A DNA stretch of 25,169 bases from UBA1672 sp964352375 (GCA_964352375.1 CAYGSA010000018.1:1-25169); one strand, 5' to 3'; counted from the first letter of the stretch, positions 15,983 to 25,023 are shown. Notes: generated by a model not told the origin, from the letters alone. Translations and numbers: made by a program.

Positions 15983-16387
15983 TTATAAAAGCTTCGTATG
16001 TGCAACCACCCGAAGCTTCGCCTCAAGCTGAGATGCGGAAAACGGCTTTACAATATACCCCGTAACACCAGAGGACTTCGCCTCGACCACAGAATCCATA
16101 TCCCCTCGCCCCGTCACCATCAAAAACGGAATGTCAGGATAAACGCTTCGAACCTGACGTAAGAGCTCAACGCCCGTCATCTTGGGCATATTCCAATCAC
16201 AAATAATCATATCGACCACATCAAAAGCAGAATCCATAAAATCGAGTGCCTTACGACCATCTCCAGCCTCAAAAATACGAGAAATCCCAGCCTCATTCAT
16301 CATATTCTTTATCAAAGCCAAAGTATCTGGCTGATCATCGACGATCAAAACATTTAAGTCTTTCATTTCACGTTTCTTGACGCTCAT
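15983..16387 (-). CDS. Single-domain response regulator (CheY-like)
   Basis: The product is one receiver domain of 134 residues, with no output domain, so it probably acts by protein interaction or as a phosphorelay intermediate. Key residues are visible: D17-D18 (VDDQPD), phosphoacceptor D64 (ICDWNMP), T92 (LMVTGRG) and K114 (YIVKPFS). The start at ATG 16387 (MSVKKREMKDLN) is chosen because AAGGAG lies nine bases upstream; it overlaps the kinase gene by 20 bases. The alternative ATG 16366 lies one base past the kinase stop and has no clear Shine-Dalgarno sequence. The overlap indicates translation coupled with the kinase, whose partner it most likely is. Confidence 0.95.
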   Translation of the reverse strand: MSVKKREMKDLNVLIVDDQPDTLALIKNMMNEAGISRIFEAGDGRKALDFMDSAFDVVDMIICDWNMPKMTGVELLRQVRSVYPDIPFLMVTGRGDMDSVVEAKSSGVTGYIVKPFSASQLEAKLRVVAHTKLL

Positions 16388-18488
16388 GACGTGGAACTCC
16401 TTTTTCTTCATCAGGGGGTTTTGATGTAGAGCTTTGCCAATGCGACAAAGCACGATCTCCAGAGTGATCATTATTAAGAACTCGAAAAACAATCGGAATA
16501 AGAGCCTCATAATCAACGGGCTTAGCAATAAACGGATACCCCTCAGGAATATCGACAGGCGTCATATCACCTTGCGCAGGATAACCACTCATAAAAACGA
16601 TATTCATATCAGGGTATAAGGCGTGGATAAGCTCAGACATCTTAACCCCGTTCATTTGGGGCATAATGACATCCGTCAATACAATATCAAATTGCCCCTC
16701 ATTTTCATCACAAGCAACAAGGCCATCAGTGCCATTAGATGCACCAATAACATCAACTCCCACATCTTCCAGCATACGTGTAACAACATCCAGAATGTCA
16801 GCTTCATCTTCTACAACAAGCGCTTTAAATCCATCCAGACGAATGCTTGAAAGATCTTGCAATCCACCCTTAAGAACCTTGGTTTTTTCAGCCAAACTGC
16901 GCGGTAAATAAACAGAAAAAATTGTGCCCTCATCAAGCGAGGATTGCACATCAACAGCACCTCTCATCTCGTTAACAAGACCATGTACAATAGAAAGACC
17001 TAAACCAGTGCCTTTATCTTTTTCCTTCGTTGAGAAAAAAGGATCAAACACTTTAGATAATGTCTCAGCATCCATTCCAGTTCCAGAATCTTTGACAAAC
17101 AGACGGACATAATGCTCAGCCTGAACTCTTTTATGAATTTTTTCAGGGATATCCGTAATATCTGGGGCATCAACACCAATATTTAAAACCCCACCCCCTA
17201 GCATAGCATCCCGCGCATTAATCGCTAAGTTCATCAACACTTGCCTCAAAGAGTTGGTATCCCCTCGAACATTAAAAGGCTCATCTCCCAAAGAGAGTTG
17301 CATATCAATCGCACCAACAAGCAAAGGAGCCAAAAGATCGCTCTGCTCGTGCACAATTTCACACAAATTAAAAACATCTTGGACGACAACCTGATGCCTG
17401 CTAAAAGTCAGCATTTTTCGTGTTAAACCAGCACCACGCTCTGATGCCGCACTAATCTTTTCTGAAAAACCTAAAATAGCGTCATGTTCACCAGCCTGCT
17501 TGGAAATCATCATACTGTATCCGCTAATAATCGAGAGAATATTATTAAAATCATGGGCTACACCCGCTGCAAGCTGCCCAAGGGAATCAAGTTTTTGGGC
17601 ATGGAAATATTCAGATTCACGCTGCTTTAGCAATGTCACATCAGTCACAATACCGACATAAAGATCAAGATCACCCTTCTCATCAAAAACAGGCGTCAGC
17701 TTTAAATCATAGTATTTCTGCTTACCTAAAACTTGATTTGTCAAAGACAAATCAACTTCACTAAAATCAGAGAAAGCCTGTTCGAATTTTTCTTTCTCAT
17801 AATCATCGACAAAAAGAGGATGAAATATCTGCCAATGTTGAGATTTCAAATCATCTTCATCACAATTCGCAAATTCATAAAAAGCATTATTCGCAAAAAT
17901 AACAGGATGGCTGTCTTCTATAGGGTCACTGATAATAATGCCACTCGTCGCAGCTTGCATCGCCTGAAACAAATGCCGATTAATAAGATCAAGTTGAATA
18001 AGATTAGACTCGCGCTTACGTTCTAAACTAATATTAACAAACGTAAATAAAGTATAGTCATCGTTAACAGGACGCCCTGTGACCAGAAACAAATCCCCCT
18101 CAGAAAAGGAAATAACCTCTTTAAAATACTGCTCGGAATGTTCATCACCCATATCGATAAGCATATTACGAATACTCTCATCAAAATCAGCGGCACAATC
18201 ATACAAATTATCAAGAAGCTGCGATTGCGTCATCATAAATACATCACCTTCAATCAGAGAAGACAATATATGAGCCGCACGATCATTCACGATCGAAACA
18301 CTTCCGTTTGACGAAAACAGAACTTTCCCAAAATCAGACGCTGCAAACACATCACTCAAAAGATTAAAACGCATACGTTTTCCTCTGGAATACGCAAAAA
18401 AAATAGAAAGAAGGGAAAATCCAAATAAAAAACTAAAAAACACAAATACGTAAGGATTAAACAAAACATGAACCATAAAATTCCACAC
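16368..18488 (-). CDS. Hybrid sensor histidine kinase
   Basis: A 706-residue membrane-anchored hybrid kinase. It has one hydrophobic helix (about 11-33), a first PAS-like region (about 50-155), a second PAS domain (about 178-288) with the FANNAFYEFAN motif, a dimerisation/phosphoacceptor domain with H312 (VAHDFNNIL), a HATPase domain with N424 (INARDA), D467 (VKDSGTG) and GTGLGLS (493-499), and a C-terminal receiver with phosphoacceptor D606 (LTDVIMP) and K656. The overall plan and the AHDFNN box resemble CckA, but the PAS regions and receiver do not match CckA closely enough to name it. No Hpt domain is present. The start is GTG 18488; ATG 18476 is an alternative. It is divergent from the YjbH-like gene, a plausible target of the pair. 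Confidence 0.93.
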   Translation of the reverse strand: MWNFMVHVLFNPYVFVFFSFLFGFSLLSIFFAYSRGKRMRFNLLSDVFAASDFGKVLFSSNGSVSIVNDRAAHILSSLIEGDVFMMTQSQLLDNLYDCAADFDESIRNMLIDMGDEHSEQYFKEVISFSEGDLFLVTGRPVNDDYTLFTFVNISLERKRESNLIQLDLINRHLFQAMQAATSGIIISDPIEDSHPVIFANNAFYEFANCDEDDLKSQHWQIFHPLFVDDYEKEKFEQAFSDFSEVDLSLTNQVLGKQKYYDLKLTPVFDEKGDLDLYVGIVTDVTLLKQRESEYFHAQKLDSLGQLAAGVAHDFNNILSIISGYSMMISKQAGEHDAILGFSEKISAASERGAGLTRKMLTFSRHQVVVQDVFNLCEIVHEQSDLLAPLLVGAIDMQLSLGDEPFNVRGDTNSLRQVLMNLAINARDAMLGGGVLNIGVDAPDITDIPEKIHKRVQAEHYVRLFVKDSGTGMDAETLSKVFDPFFSTKEKDKGTGLGLSIVHGLVNEMRGAVDVQSSLDEGTIFSVYLPRSLAEKTKVLKGGLQDLSSIRLDGFKALVVEDEADILDVVTRMLEDVGVDVIGASNGTDGLVACDENEGQFDIVLTDVIMPQMNGVKMSELIHALYPDMNIVFMSGYPAQGDMTPVDIPEGYPFIAKPVDYEALIPIVFRVLNNDHSGDRALSHWQSSTSKPPDEEKGVPRHERQET

Positions 18489-18506
18489 AACCTAAAATAG
18501 ATTTTA

Positions 18507-18575
18507 TTGCATACAAAAAGAAATGCAACCATTCTTAACTTTGACATACTCACGCATTCGCGTACAATGGTTGCA
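18507..18575. promoter_or_regulatory. Inverted repeats in the divergent kinase/YjbH promoter region
   Basis: TGCAACCATT (18524-18533) and AATGGTTGCA (18566-18575) are exact 10-base inverted copies, 32 bases apart. They enclose the -35 box and overlap the -10 box of the YjbH-like gene's promoter. A further TTGCAT (18507-18512) pairs with ATGCAA (18523-18528), so a TTGCA/TGCAA half-site occurs three times. The layout fits binding of a dimeric or looping regulator that controls both directions. Confidence 0.55.
18541..18568 (+). promoter_or_regulatory. Promoter of the YjbH-like gene
   Basis: TTGACA (18541-18546), a perfect -35 consensus, a 16-base spacer, then TACAAT (18563-18568), five of six for -10. 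Predicted +1 is near 18575. This places the coding start downstream, at ATG 18612, and excludes the in-frame ATG at 18507. Confidence 0.75.
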
Positions 18576-18595
18576 CATTGTTATCCCACCCTTTT

Positions 18596-18609
18596 TGGCA
18601 GACCTGCCA
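18596..18609. promoter_or_regulatory. Perfect palindrome just before the YjbH-like ATG
   Basis: TGGCAG-AC-CTGCCA is a perfect 6-bp inverted repeat ending two bases before ATG 18612. It occupies the place of a Shine-Dalgarno sequence, which is not evident here. As RNA the two-base loop forces the innermost pairs open, but it could still mask the start; as DNA it would suit a small operator. Confidence 0.45.
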
Positions 18610-18611
18610 CC

Positions 18612-20732
18612 ATGACACACAAAAATTATAAAAATGCGTATTTTTGGGCTGGCCTTACCCTGTCTCTCGGCATGAGCACCAATACACAAGCCGAACTAAA
18701 TCATTCCCCCATGTTAACTGGATTTCTAGGACTAAACACACTACCAAGCGCACGCATGGATAAAGCTGGTACAGTGCGCGCTGGCATATCAACATTAGAT
18801 CCCTACCTCCACAGCTATGTCGGCGTACAAATTGCAGACCCGCTCTTTGTCAATATCCGCCAAAGCGCAGAAGTCTCAAACCCCTTCAAAGGCGCAAACC
18901 GCCTCTACCCTGGCGTCGACTTCAAATTAAGACTCGCCAAAGAAAATGCTCACAGACCAGAAATTGCACTTGGTGTTCAATCCGCGCTCGGACACAGACG
19001 CCAATCCGGCGAATTCATCGCCGCGTCAAAACGCTACAATAACTTTGATCTCACAGCTGGCTTAGGCTGGGGCCGCTACGGCACTGCAAGCCATTTCAAA
19101 AACCCGCTAAAATTTATCGGCGACCATTTCGACGCCCCCAGAGACTTCACAAGCGAAAGCCCAAACACCCCATCAGACTGGTTCACAGGGGAAGATATAG
19201 GGATATTCGCAGGAATCGAATACTTTCTACCCCTAAAAGGCCTATCCCTAAAGCTCGATTACGGCGCCGACCACTATAGCATAGAAACGCAGCAAGACGA
19301 TAATTTCGAACGCCCCTCACCATGGGGAATAGGCCTATCCTACGCACCCAAAAAATGGATAAACGCTGGCTTTGGCATACAAGGCAAAGATAAAATCACC
19401 GCACGCCTTTCCCTCAAGGCAAACCCAGAAAACTGGAAATACAACCACGCACACTATAATCAAGCCAAAAAATCAAACATCACAGATGATTTCATCCTCC
19501 CACTAAGAGCCCTCCCCGATAAAGCACCTGCAGATGACCTCGGCGTGGATCAAATTTACATGCAAGGCAAAACCATCTTCATCACCCTCCACATCCCCGA
19601 TCACGTCCCCACACCGCAACACTTACGCAAAGTCATCGAATATATCGAAATCGAACATGAAGAGTTCATAAAAGAGGCTAAAGAATATGCGTTTACACTA
19701 AAAAAACTTCAATTAGAAGGTACAACAATACGGTTTTTACGCTCTGAAGCACTCAATATGATCAAAAATCGCACCACAAGCCCACAAGAACTCTGGAGCA
19801 ATAGCGGTATATCTGCAAAAAGGCTCAAAATAGAGCCAGAAGCGATCTTTCTTCCAACAAAAGGTATAAGCAAGCGCGAAATATTCAACACAACGCTCGA
19901 AAATCACATCAGCCTATCCGAAGAAGATGCTGGAACATTATACAGATCATCCCTCCTGCTCGGCGTAAAAGACATCCCCTTCCTCGACACAATAAACGGC
20001 ACAACTTTCCGCTTCAATCTAGCAGGCAATAACGAAAACATCGATCAATTCCGCCCCAATAACTTAAGCGCCATACGCAGCGACCTATCCGACTTTTCTA
20101 ACGTACGGCTCAGCCTAGAGCACTCATACATAGGCACAACCCAAAGCCTAACACCACAAATACACTTTCTAGTGCTTGGCGGATATTTAGAAGAACTATA
20201 CGCAGGAATAGGCGGAGAAATTCTATATCGCCCCTTCGACTCTCGCTTGGCCTATGGGCTAGAATTTTGGCGCGTTAACAAACGCCTCGCCGGAACAGTC
20301 CTAAACCAGGGCCTAAGCGGCCAGATCACAAATACAGCCTTCGCAAACCTATGGTATGACATCCCAAAACATAATGTAACAGCCAACATCCGCGCGGGGC
20401 AGTTCATTGCAGGCGATCACGGCGCAGAATTAGGGCTAGAAAAGCGCTTCCAAAACGGCGCAATACTAAAGACAAAGCTCGCCCTCAGTGACAAAAGTGA
20501 CATCGACCCGTTCGGCGACGATCTCCACGCCTTCCACAGCATAAACCTAGTCCTCCCCTTCGGTACTATCCCTTATCTGAATGCAAGCACCGCAATCGAA
20601 ACAAAAATAGAGCCTTTCGCCAGAAACGCCGCCCAAACCATAGACAAGGCCATAAGCCTCTATGAACTAACCGAGCCTTTCACGTTAAAACACATTGCAA
20701 AAAATTGGGACAAAATAGCAGAGCAAAGATGA
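18612..20732 (+). CDS. YjbH-like outer-membrane polysaccharide protein
   Basis: This 706-residue protein has a signal peptide (about 1-27, ending TNTQA) and belongs with YjbH (DUF940), outer-membrane proteins linked to exopolysaccharide production or export. Evidence is the N-terminal block GFLGLNTLPSARMDKAGTVR, with the 'G-GL-PSAR' opening of the family, and the C-terminal block EELYAGIGGEILYRPFDSR, followed by alternating strands of a beta-barrel type. A central section (about 315-450) is more helical and includes LPTKG. The start ATG 18612 follows a strong promoter by 37 bases. No sugar-export genes are adjacent, but it is divergent from the hybrid kinase and shares its control region. It ends in TGA. 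Confidence 0.85.
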   Translation: MTHKNYKNAYFWAGLTLSLGMSTNTQAELNHSPMLTGFLGLNTLPSARMDKAGTVRAGISTLDPYLHSYVGVQIADPLFVNIRQSAEVSNPFKGANRLYPGVDFKLRLAKENAHRPEIALGVQSALGHRRQSGEFIAASKRYNNFDLTAGLGWGRYGTASHFKNPLKFIGDHFDAPRDFTSESPNTPSDWFTGEDIGIFAGIEYFLPLKGLSLKLDYGADHYSIETQQDDNFERPSPWGIGLSYAPKKWINAGFGIQGKDKITARLSLKANPENWKYNHAHYNQAKKSNITDDFILPLRALPDKAPADDLGVDQIYMQGKTIFITLHIPDHVPTPQHLRKVIEYIEIEHEEFIKEAKEYAFTLKKLQLEGTTIRFLRSEALNMIKNRTTSPQELWSNSGISAKRLKIEPEAIFLPTKGISKREIFNTTLENHISLSEEDAGTLYRSSLLLGVKDIPFLDTINGTTFRFNLAGNNENIDQFRPNNLSAIRSDLSDFSNVRLSLEHSYIGTTQSLTPQIHFLVLGGYLEELYAGIGGEILYRPFDSRLAYGLEFWRVNKRLAGTVLNQGLSGQITNTAFANLWYDIPKHNVTANIRAGQFIAGDHGAELGLEKRFQNGAILKTKLALSDKSDIDPFGDDLHAFHSINLVLPFGTIPYLNASTAIETKIEPFARNAAQTIDKAISLYELTEPFTLKHIAKNWDKIAEQR

Positions 20733-20771
20733 CCCAAAGTTTGACCCAAAGAAATCAGAAAAAAGGTCAAA
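20730..20771. repeat. Short direct and inverted repeats after the YjbH-like gene
   Basis: TGACCCAAAG occurs twice (20730-20739 and 20742-20751), the first containing the YjbH-like stop codon. TTTGACC (20740-20746) and GGTCAAA (20765-20771) form a 7-bp inverted repeat with an 18-base loop. The flanking sequence is A/T-rich but has no strong T-run, so termination is only possible. The rest of the 143-base gap to rluD shows nothing further. Confidence 0.35.
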
Positions 20772-20875
20772 AATCTTTATGTTTTGAGAGCACCGGCTCG
20801 TGACTTTCAAAAACTTCAGAAATTTTATAAACCAACTATAGGCCAAAAAAATAAACATGCGCTACGTATCGAATA

Positions 20876-21865
20876 TTATAAAAACTTCAACAGTTCAGAG
20901 ATATCATTAGCCAATTCACACTCATAAAAATGCTCTTCTCCCGTACGAGGATGAACAAAACGGATCTGTTTCGCATGCAACATTTGACGATCCAAAGATA
21001 TGATTTTATCAATCAAATCAGTGCTATAATTTTCTTTTTGAAATTTTGACTTTAATTGAGTTTGCTGCGCTCCATACATAGAGTCCCCTAAAATATAATG
21101 CCCCAAATCTTCCATATGCACACGAATTTGATGTGTGCGCCCGCTCTCCAATTGACATTCTACAAGCGAACAGGCCTCACCAAAACTCTTCAGAACCTTA
21201 TAATGCGTTCTGGCCTCTCGCGGCGAACCACTCATAACGCTCATCTTCAAACGATTATGCTTATGCCGCCCGATGGGGCGATCAATCGTTCCCTTGATGG
21301 GCATCGGCACACCTAAAACCAGCGCATGATAAACACGACTCAAAGAGCGATCCGCCAACTGCTCTGACAAATGTCGATGCGCTTGATCATTCTTTGCAGC
21401 GATCATAACACCGCTTGTATCCTTATCTAAACGATGAACAATTCCAGGGCGCACAACTCCGCCAATCCCGGATAAACTCTTTCCACAATGATACAATAGA
21501 GCATTAACAAGTGTGCCACTCCAATTCCCAGCACCTGGATGAACAACCATACCGGCCGCTTTATTGATGACAATCACATCATCATCCTCATAAAGAATAT
21601 CAAGCGCAATATCCTCCGCCTCAGGCTCAGATGGATCTGGATCTGGCACCATAACATCCAGAATCTGCCCAGCCTTAAGTTTCAAAGATGCCTGCTTCAA
21701 AATTTCACCATCAAGCAAGACAACGCCCTTCGAAATAAGCCCCTGCAAACGCGCACGAGAAAGATCGGCACACAGTGAACTAAGCACTTTATCTGCACGC
21801 TGTCCTTCGTGAAGCCCTTCAACTTCAAAACTTAAATTATTATCTTTAAAATTATTGCTATCCAT
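20876..21865 (-). CDS. rluD: 23S rRNA pseudouridine synthase, RluD type
   Basis: The enzyme isomerises specific uridines of 23S rRNA (in E. coli 1911, 1915 and 1917 of helix 69). The 329-residue product has an N-terminal S4 RNA-binding domain (about 20-75, including RADKVLSSLC and QGLISKGVVLLDG) and the catalytic domain with GMVVHPGAGN and GIVHRLDKDTSG, where D147 is the catalytic aspartate, and LESGRTHQIRVHM. The S4 domain separates RluD/RluC types from RluA. The gene starts five bases after the stop of the upstream secreted-protein gene with no clear Shine-Dalgarno sequence, so translation is probably coupled. Confidence 0.93.
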   Translation of the reverse strand: MDSNNFKDNNLSFEVEGLHEGQRADKVLSSLCADLSRARLQGLISKGVVLLDGEILKQASLKLKAGQILDVMVPDPDPSEPEAEDIALDILYEDDDVIVINKAAGMVVHPGAGNWSGTLVNALLYHCGKSLSGIGGVVRPGIVHRLDKDTSGVMIAAKNDQAHRHLSEQLADRSLSRVYHALVLGVPMPIKGTIDRPIGRHKHNRLKMSVMSGSPREARTHYKVLKSFGEACSLVECQLESGRTHQIRVHMEDLGHYILGDSMYGAQQTQLKSKFQKENYSTDLIDKIISLDRQMLHAKQIRFVHPRTGEEHFYECELANDISELLKFL

Positions 21866-21870
21866 TTGTT

Positions 21871-23391
21871 TTACTTAGAACATGGATCTTTGTACGTGTC
21901 CAGTCTATCACCAATTACAATCCAACCTTTTTTCATCAATCCATTTTCACGTTTAGCCAATTCTTTTACCGCTTGCGCCTCTTGCACACTAATCTTCTTC
22001 TGCAACAGCTCTAGGCCTTTTTTAGCCTTAGAAGAAAGCTCAACATCAGGCAAAAAAACACGCCCCTCTTCCTGCAATAAAGGATAATCAGCATCTTTAT
22101 TATCATCTTCCGCTCCCGTAACGTCTTCCAAAACCAGAACATACCCGGCCATAATACGCTCACCATTCATACCTTCTATAAGCTGTGCAATACGTGCGCC
22201 AAGACCAAAGAAATACGTATCACCACTCATTGTAATTCCGCGCGGGGAAAGTGTAAGCAAGTGCGCATAATCCATATAGTCTGTTGGTAAATAATCATCC
22301 TTATCACCAGTTGGCTTCGTTAAAGCCTGCGCCATCATCATCAAAACGATAAGATTATCCTCATTCACAAACACCCCACGCGCAGAATGCCCATGCGTCC
22401 CACCTTCTCCATAGTAATAACGCTGCCACAGTATGCTCCCATCATCAACATCAAGCAAAGCAAGCCACGTTCCTGTCGGCCTTCCATTCACTGGCACAAC
22501 ATCCCCAAATGCCAAAACATAGTCATCAAGATAACCATAAGCGACATTAAATTTAGCCGATATTCCTCGACTAGCCTCACGCTGCCAATTTAACGCCAAA
22601 TTCAAATCCAAACGCAAAGTCCAGGCAATTTGCTTCCCATTATTATTAACGAAATACCCCGTAGCGATATAACCACGGGCTTTACCCTTGATATCCAATA
22701 CGGCCAAACTCGAAATATGATTATTGCCGCCTGGACTATAACTCCTCTCACGAACAACTGCCCCCGAACGGTCTAATAAATAAACGCGACCATTCTCGAT
22801 TTCAATACGATCCACACCTTCACCATACCCACGACGCAATGACACGGAAATGACCCAACCCAATTCGGCAGACGGAACTATGTCCGTAGCACGCACCTCA
22901 TCATTGCTCTCTGAAATAGTTTTTTGAGATAATAATTTTAAATCTTCATCAAAAAATCCGAGCCACGCCTGACCACGATTATTTTTTACAATATTCACAA
23001 GTACAGCATACCCGCGCTCTGGCCTCTTAAGAATTTTCACAACGTCCTTCAAACCATCTAGCATAAAAAAAGTTTCCGATAGCTGTCGCCCTAAACGATC
23101 AAATGTAACAAAAACTATTGTCTTCGAAGCCCCATCAACAGAGGTCCTCTCTCCGACAGCAAGAACACCTCCATCATTCAAAGGCAAAACAGAATGAAAA
23201 GCCTCATCATATTCTGGCGCGCCATAAACCGCATCCCAAACCGTATATGCCCCTGGCTCAGGTTTATGCAAACGGGTCACCATCTCATAAGGTGGATTAC
23301 ACTCTTGCGCAAATATCCCTGAGGAAGATATAAAAGGGAAGATTAAAAGCAACATGCATAGAATAACTTTTTTAAACATAGTAAAATCCAT
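21871..23391 (-). CDS. Secreted protein, beta-propeller-like, unknown function
   Basis: A 506-residue protein with an N-terminal signal peptide (hydrophobic run about 9-26, ending in FAQE). The body consists of repeating beta-strand units: DGGVLAVGERTS, RGYAVLVNIV, GWVISVSLRR, ARGYIATGYFV, DDYVLAFGDVV, ERIMAGYVLV. They follow the 'G-G-x-(hydrophobic)-G' pattern of propeller blades reporting 'in/out' values, and the spacing (about 55-60 residues) would allow six or seven blades. No catalytic motif is visible. The C-terminal part (about 440-506) is charged and probably helical. ATG 23391 is taken as start; ATG 23379 would also give a classic signal peptide. It precedes rluD in one transcription unit. 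Confidence 0.7.
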   Translation of the reverse strand: MDFTMFKKVILCMLLLIFPFISSSGIFAQECNPPYEMVTRLHKPEPGAYTVWDAVYGAPEYDEAFHSVLPLNDGGVLAVGERTSVDGASKTIVFVTFDRLGRQLSETFFMLDGLKDVVKILKRPERGYAVLVNIVKNNRGQAWLGFFDEDLKLLSQKTISESNDEVRATDIVPSAELGWVISVSLRRGYGEGVDRIEIENGRVYLLDRSGAVVRERSYSPGGNNHISSLAVLDIKGKARGYIATGYFVNNNGKQIAWTLRLDLNLALNWQREASRGISAKFNVAYGYLDDYVLAFGDVVPVNGRPTGTWLALLDVDDGSILWQRYYYGEGGTHGHSARGVFVNEDNLIVLMMMAQALTKPTGDKDDYLPTDYMDYAHLLTLSPRGITMSGDTYFFGLGARIAQLIEGMNGERIMAGYVLVLEDVTGAEDDNKDADYPLLQEEGRVFLPDVELSSKAKKGLELLQKKISVQEAQAVKELAKRENGLMKKGWIVIGDRLDTYKDPCSK

Positions 23392-23473
23392 TCATTCTAG
23401 GTGAAAGTTATAACGCAGACCGAGGATGCAAACAGTTGGAATTCTTGACGCATAATAAAGCCGAAAGCCCGAA

Positions 23474-24505
23474 ATGTCTATGAAACTTCTCATCATAAGC
23501 GACGCATGGCGCCCGCAAGTAAACGGCGTCGTAAGGACATATGAATACCTGTGCCATGAGCTAGAAAAACAAAACTTCAACGTCGATGTCATTAGCCCTG
23601 CGAATTTCTCGGTTACAATACCCATGCCATTCTACCCAGAAATCAAGCTCGCAATTCGCCCCTATAAGCGCCTAAAACGTCTAATCAACGATTTCACGCC
23701 TGATCGCATCCACATTGCAACCGAAGGCCCACTTGGATGGGCAGCAAGAAAATATTGCCTGAAAAACAAAATAGCATTCACCACCTGCTATCATACACAA
23801 TTCCCCGATTACGTCGCAAAACGCTTCGCATGGCTGATCCCCCCCCTTTATAACAAAGTCCATAAGATCGCAATAAACGCCGTAAGAAGATTCCACGCCC
23901 CATCAAGCGGCCTAATGGTTGCCACAAAAAGCCTGGAAAAGCAGTTGCTAGAGTGGGGTTTCAAGACACCAATCAAACATCTCACAAGGGGGGTGGATCT
24001 CTCTGTTTTTCATCCTGGAGAAAAAACAATTCTCAAAAATGTCAAAACACCAATTGCACTCTATGTCGGGCGCATCGCAATCGAAAAAAATCTAGAAGCC
24101 TTTCTAGATATGAAATGGAACGGGACAAAAGTTCTGGTCGGCGACGGCCCAGTGCGTGCAGAACTCGAATCAAAATATCCAGATGCCATATTCGCAGGCA
24201 AAAAAACGAGCCATGAACTTGCAAATTATTATAGGTCAAGTGACGTATTTATCTTCCCGTCAAAAACAGATACCTTCGGAATTGTACTCATCGAAGCACT
24301 CGCCTGCGGCCTGCCCGTCGCAGCATATAGCGTTATTGGCCCCAAAGATATCATCACACAGAGCATCCTGGGCACACTACATGAAGACCTGTCCATCGCG
24401 GCCAGTTCGGCCAATAAAAAAACTGATAAAAACAAGTTATATGAACATGTTAAAGAAAATTACAACTGGGAAATAGCGGCAAAACAATTCATAGACGCCC
24501 TTTAA
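23474..24505 (+). CDS. GT4-family glycosyltransferase
   Basis: A 343-residue cytoplasmic or membrane-associated GT-B transferase. The N-terminal domain begins MSMKLLIISDAWRPQVNGVVR, with the acceptor-side glycine loop typical of GT4 enzymes such as MgtA/SqdX-type mannosyl- or sulfoquinovosyl-like transferases. The C-terminal nucleotide-sugar domain has ALYVGRIAIEKNLEAFLD, DGPVRAELE and SKTDTFGIVLIEALACGLPVAAY, where the usual first glutamate of the E-x7-E motif is aspartate. Acceptor and donor cannot be decided; glycolipid or envelope polysaccharide is likely. It is divergent from the secreted propeller gene over 82 bases. No strong Shine-Dalgarno sequence precedes ATG 23474; ATG 23480 is possible. 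Confidence 0.9.
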   Translation: MSMKLLIISDAWRPQVNGVVRTYEYLCHELEKQNFNVDVISPANFSVTIPMPFYPEIKLAIRPYKRLKRLINDFTPDRIHIATEGPLGWAARKYCLKNKIAFTTCYHTQFPDYVAKRFAWLIPPLYNKVHKIAINAVRRFHAPSSGLMVATKSLEKQLLEWGFKTPIKHLTRGVDLSVFHPGEKTILKNVKTPIALYVGRIAIEKNLEAFLDMKWNGTKVLVGDGPVRAELESKYPDAIFAGKKTSHELANYYRSSDVFIFPSKTDTFGIVLIEALACGLPVAAYSVIGPKDIITQSILGTLHEDLSIAASSANKKTDKNKLYEHVKENYNWEIAAKQFIDAL

Positions 24506-24551
24506 AAAGCTATAGATGTGAAAATAACACACAAGCCACACGAATAAATAT

Positions 24552-24580
24552 TTGCTTTTGATGCAGGTTTTACATCTAAT
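24552..24580 (+). promoter_or_regulatory. cpdR promoter, leaderless geometry
   Basis: TTGCTT (24552-24557), a 17-base spacer, then TCTAAT (24575-24580). Six bases (AGACTC) separate it from ATG 24587, so the predicted +1 is the A of the start codon. No Shine-Dalgarno sequence is present. Confidence 0.65.
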
Positions 24581-24586
24581 AGACTC

Positions 24587-24952
24587 ATGGCAAAAATCTT
24601 AATCGCAGAAGATGATAACGCGATGCTCAACTTTTTAACGTTAGCATTAAGACGTGCTGGGCATGAGGTTGTTGCTGCAACAGACGGCCACAGCGCAATG
24701 AATGCAATCAAAAAAACCGATAATTTTAACCTACTCTTGACAGATATTGTGATGCCCGGCATGGATGGCCTGGAGCTATCCAAAAAAGCCAGGGAACTTA
24801 GGCCCAAGATAAAAATCATGTTCATAACTGGCTTTGCAGCGATGATCATGGAACATGAAAGCAAAACAAAAAACCAGAACGAACACATGCTCTCAAAACC
24901 ATTTCACCTAAACGATCTGGTAACAAAAGTCGAAGAACTACTCAAAGAATAA
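24587..24952 (+). CDS. cpdR: CpdR, cell-cycle response regulator
   Basis: CpdR is a single-domain response regulator that, unphosphorylated, primes the ClpXP protease to degrade cell-cycle proteins including CtrA in Alphaproteobacteria; CckA and ChpT phosphorylate it. The 121-residue product is a close family match: MAKILIAEDDNAML, phosphoacceptor D53 (LLTDIVMPGMDGLEL), T81 (IMFITGFAA), and K104 in LSKPFHLNDLV, a stretch characteristic of CpdR. Its presence implies a CtrA/ClpXP cell-cycle circuit in this organism. It stands alone between the glycosyltransferase and tRNA-Val, with its own abutting promoter. Confidence 0.93.
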   Translation: MAKILIAEDDNAMLNFLTLALRRAGHEVVAATDGHSAMNAIKKTDNFNLLLTDIVMPGMDGLELSKKARELRPKIKIMFITGFAAMIMEHESKTKNQNEHMLSKPFHLNDLVTKVEELLKE

Positions 24953-25023
24953 TTTTAATCTTGAATTTCCTCCCAAAGCTCGTTAAGTCTATCCCCCTAT
25001 CGTACGCGTAACAAACGCAGGTG

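Noticed and set aside
16368..18488. Naming the hybrid kinase CckA
   Set aside because: The domain plan is similar, but the PAS and receiver regions do not match well, and the AHDFNN motif is common to many hybrid kinases.
18507..18611. Longer YjbH-like start at 18507
   Set aside because: It lies upstream of the promoter and would bury the signal peptide.
20765..20790. Intrinsic terminator after the YjbH-like gene
   Set aside because: The stem is AT-rich with an 18-base loop and no clear T-run; I saw no convincing intrinsic terminator anywhere in the window.
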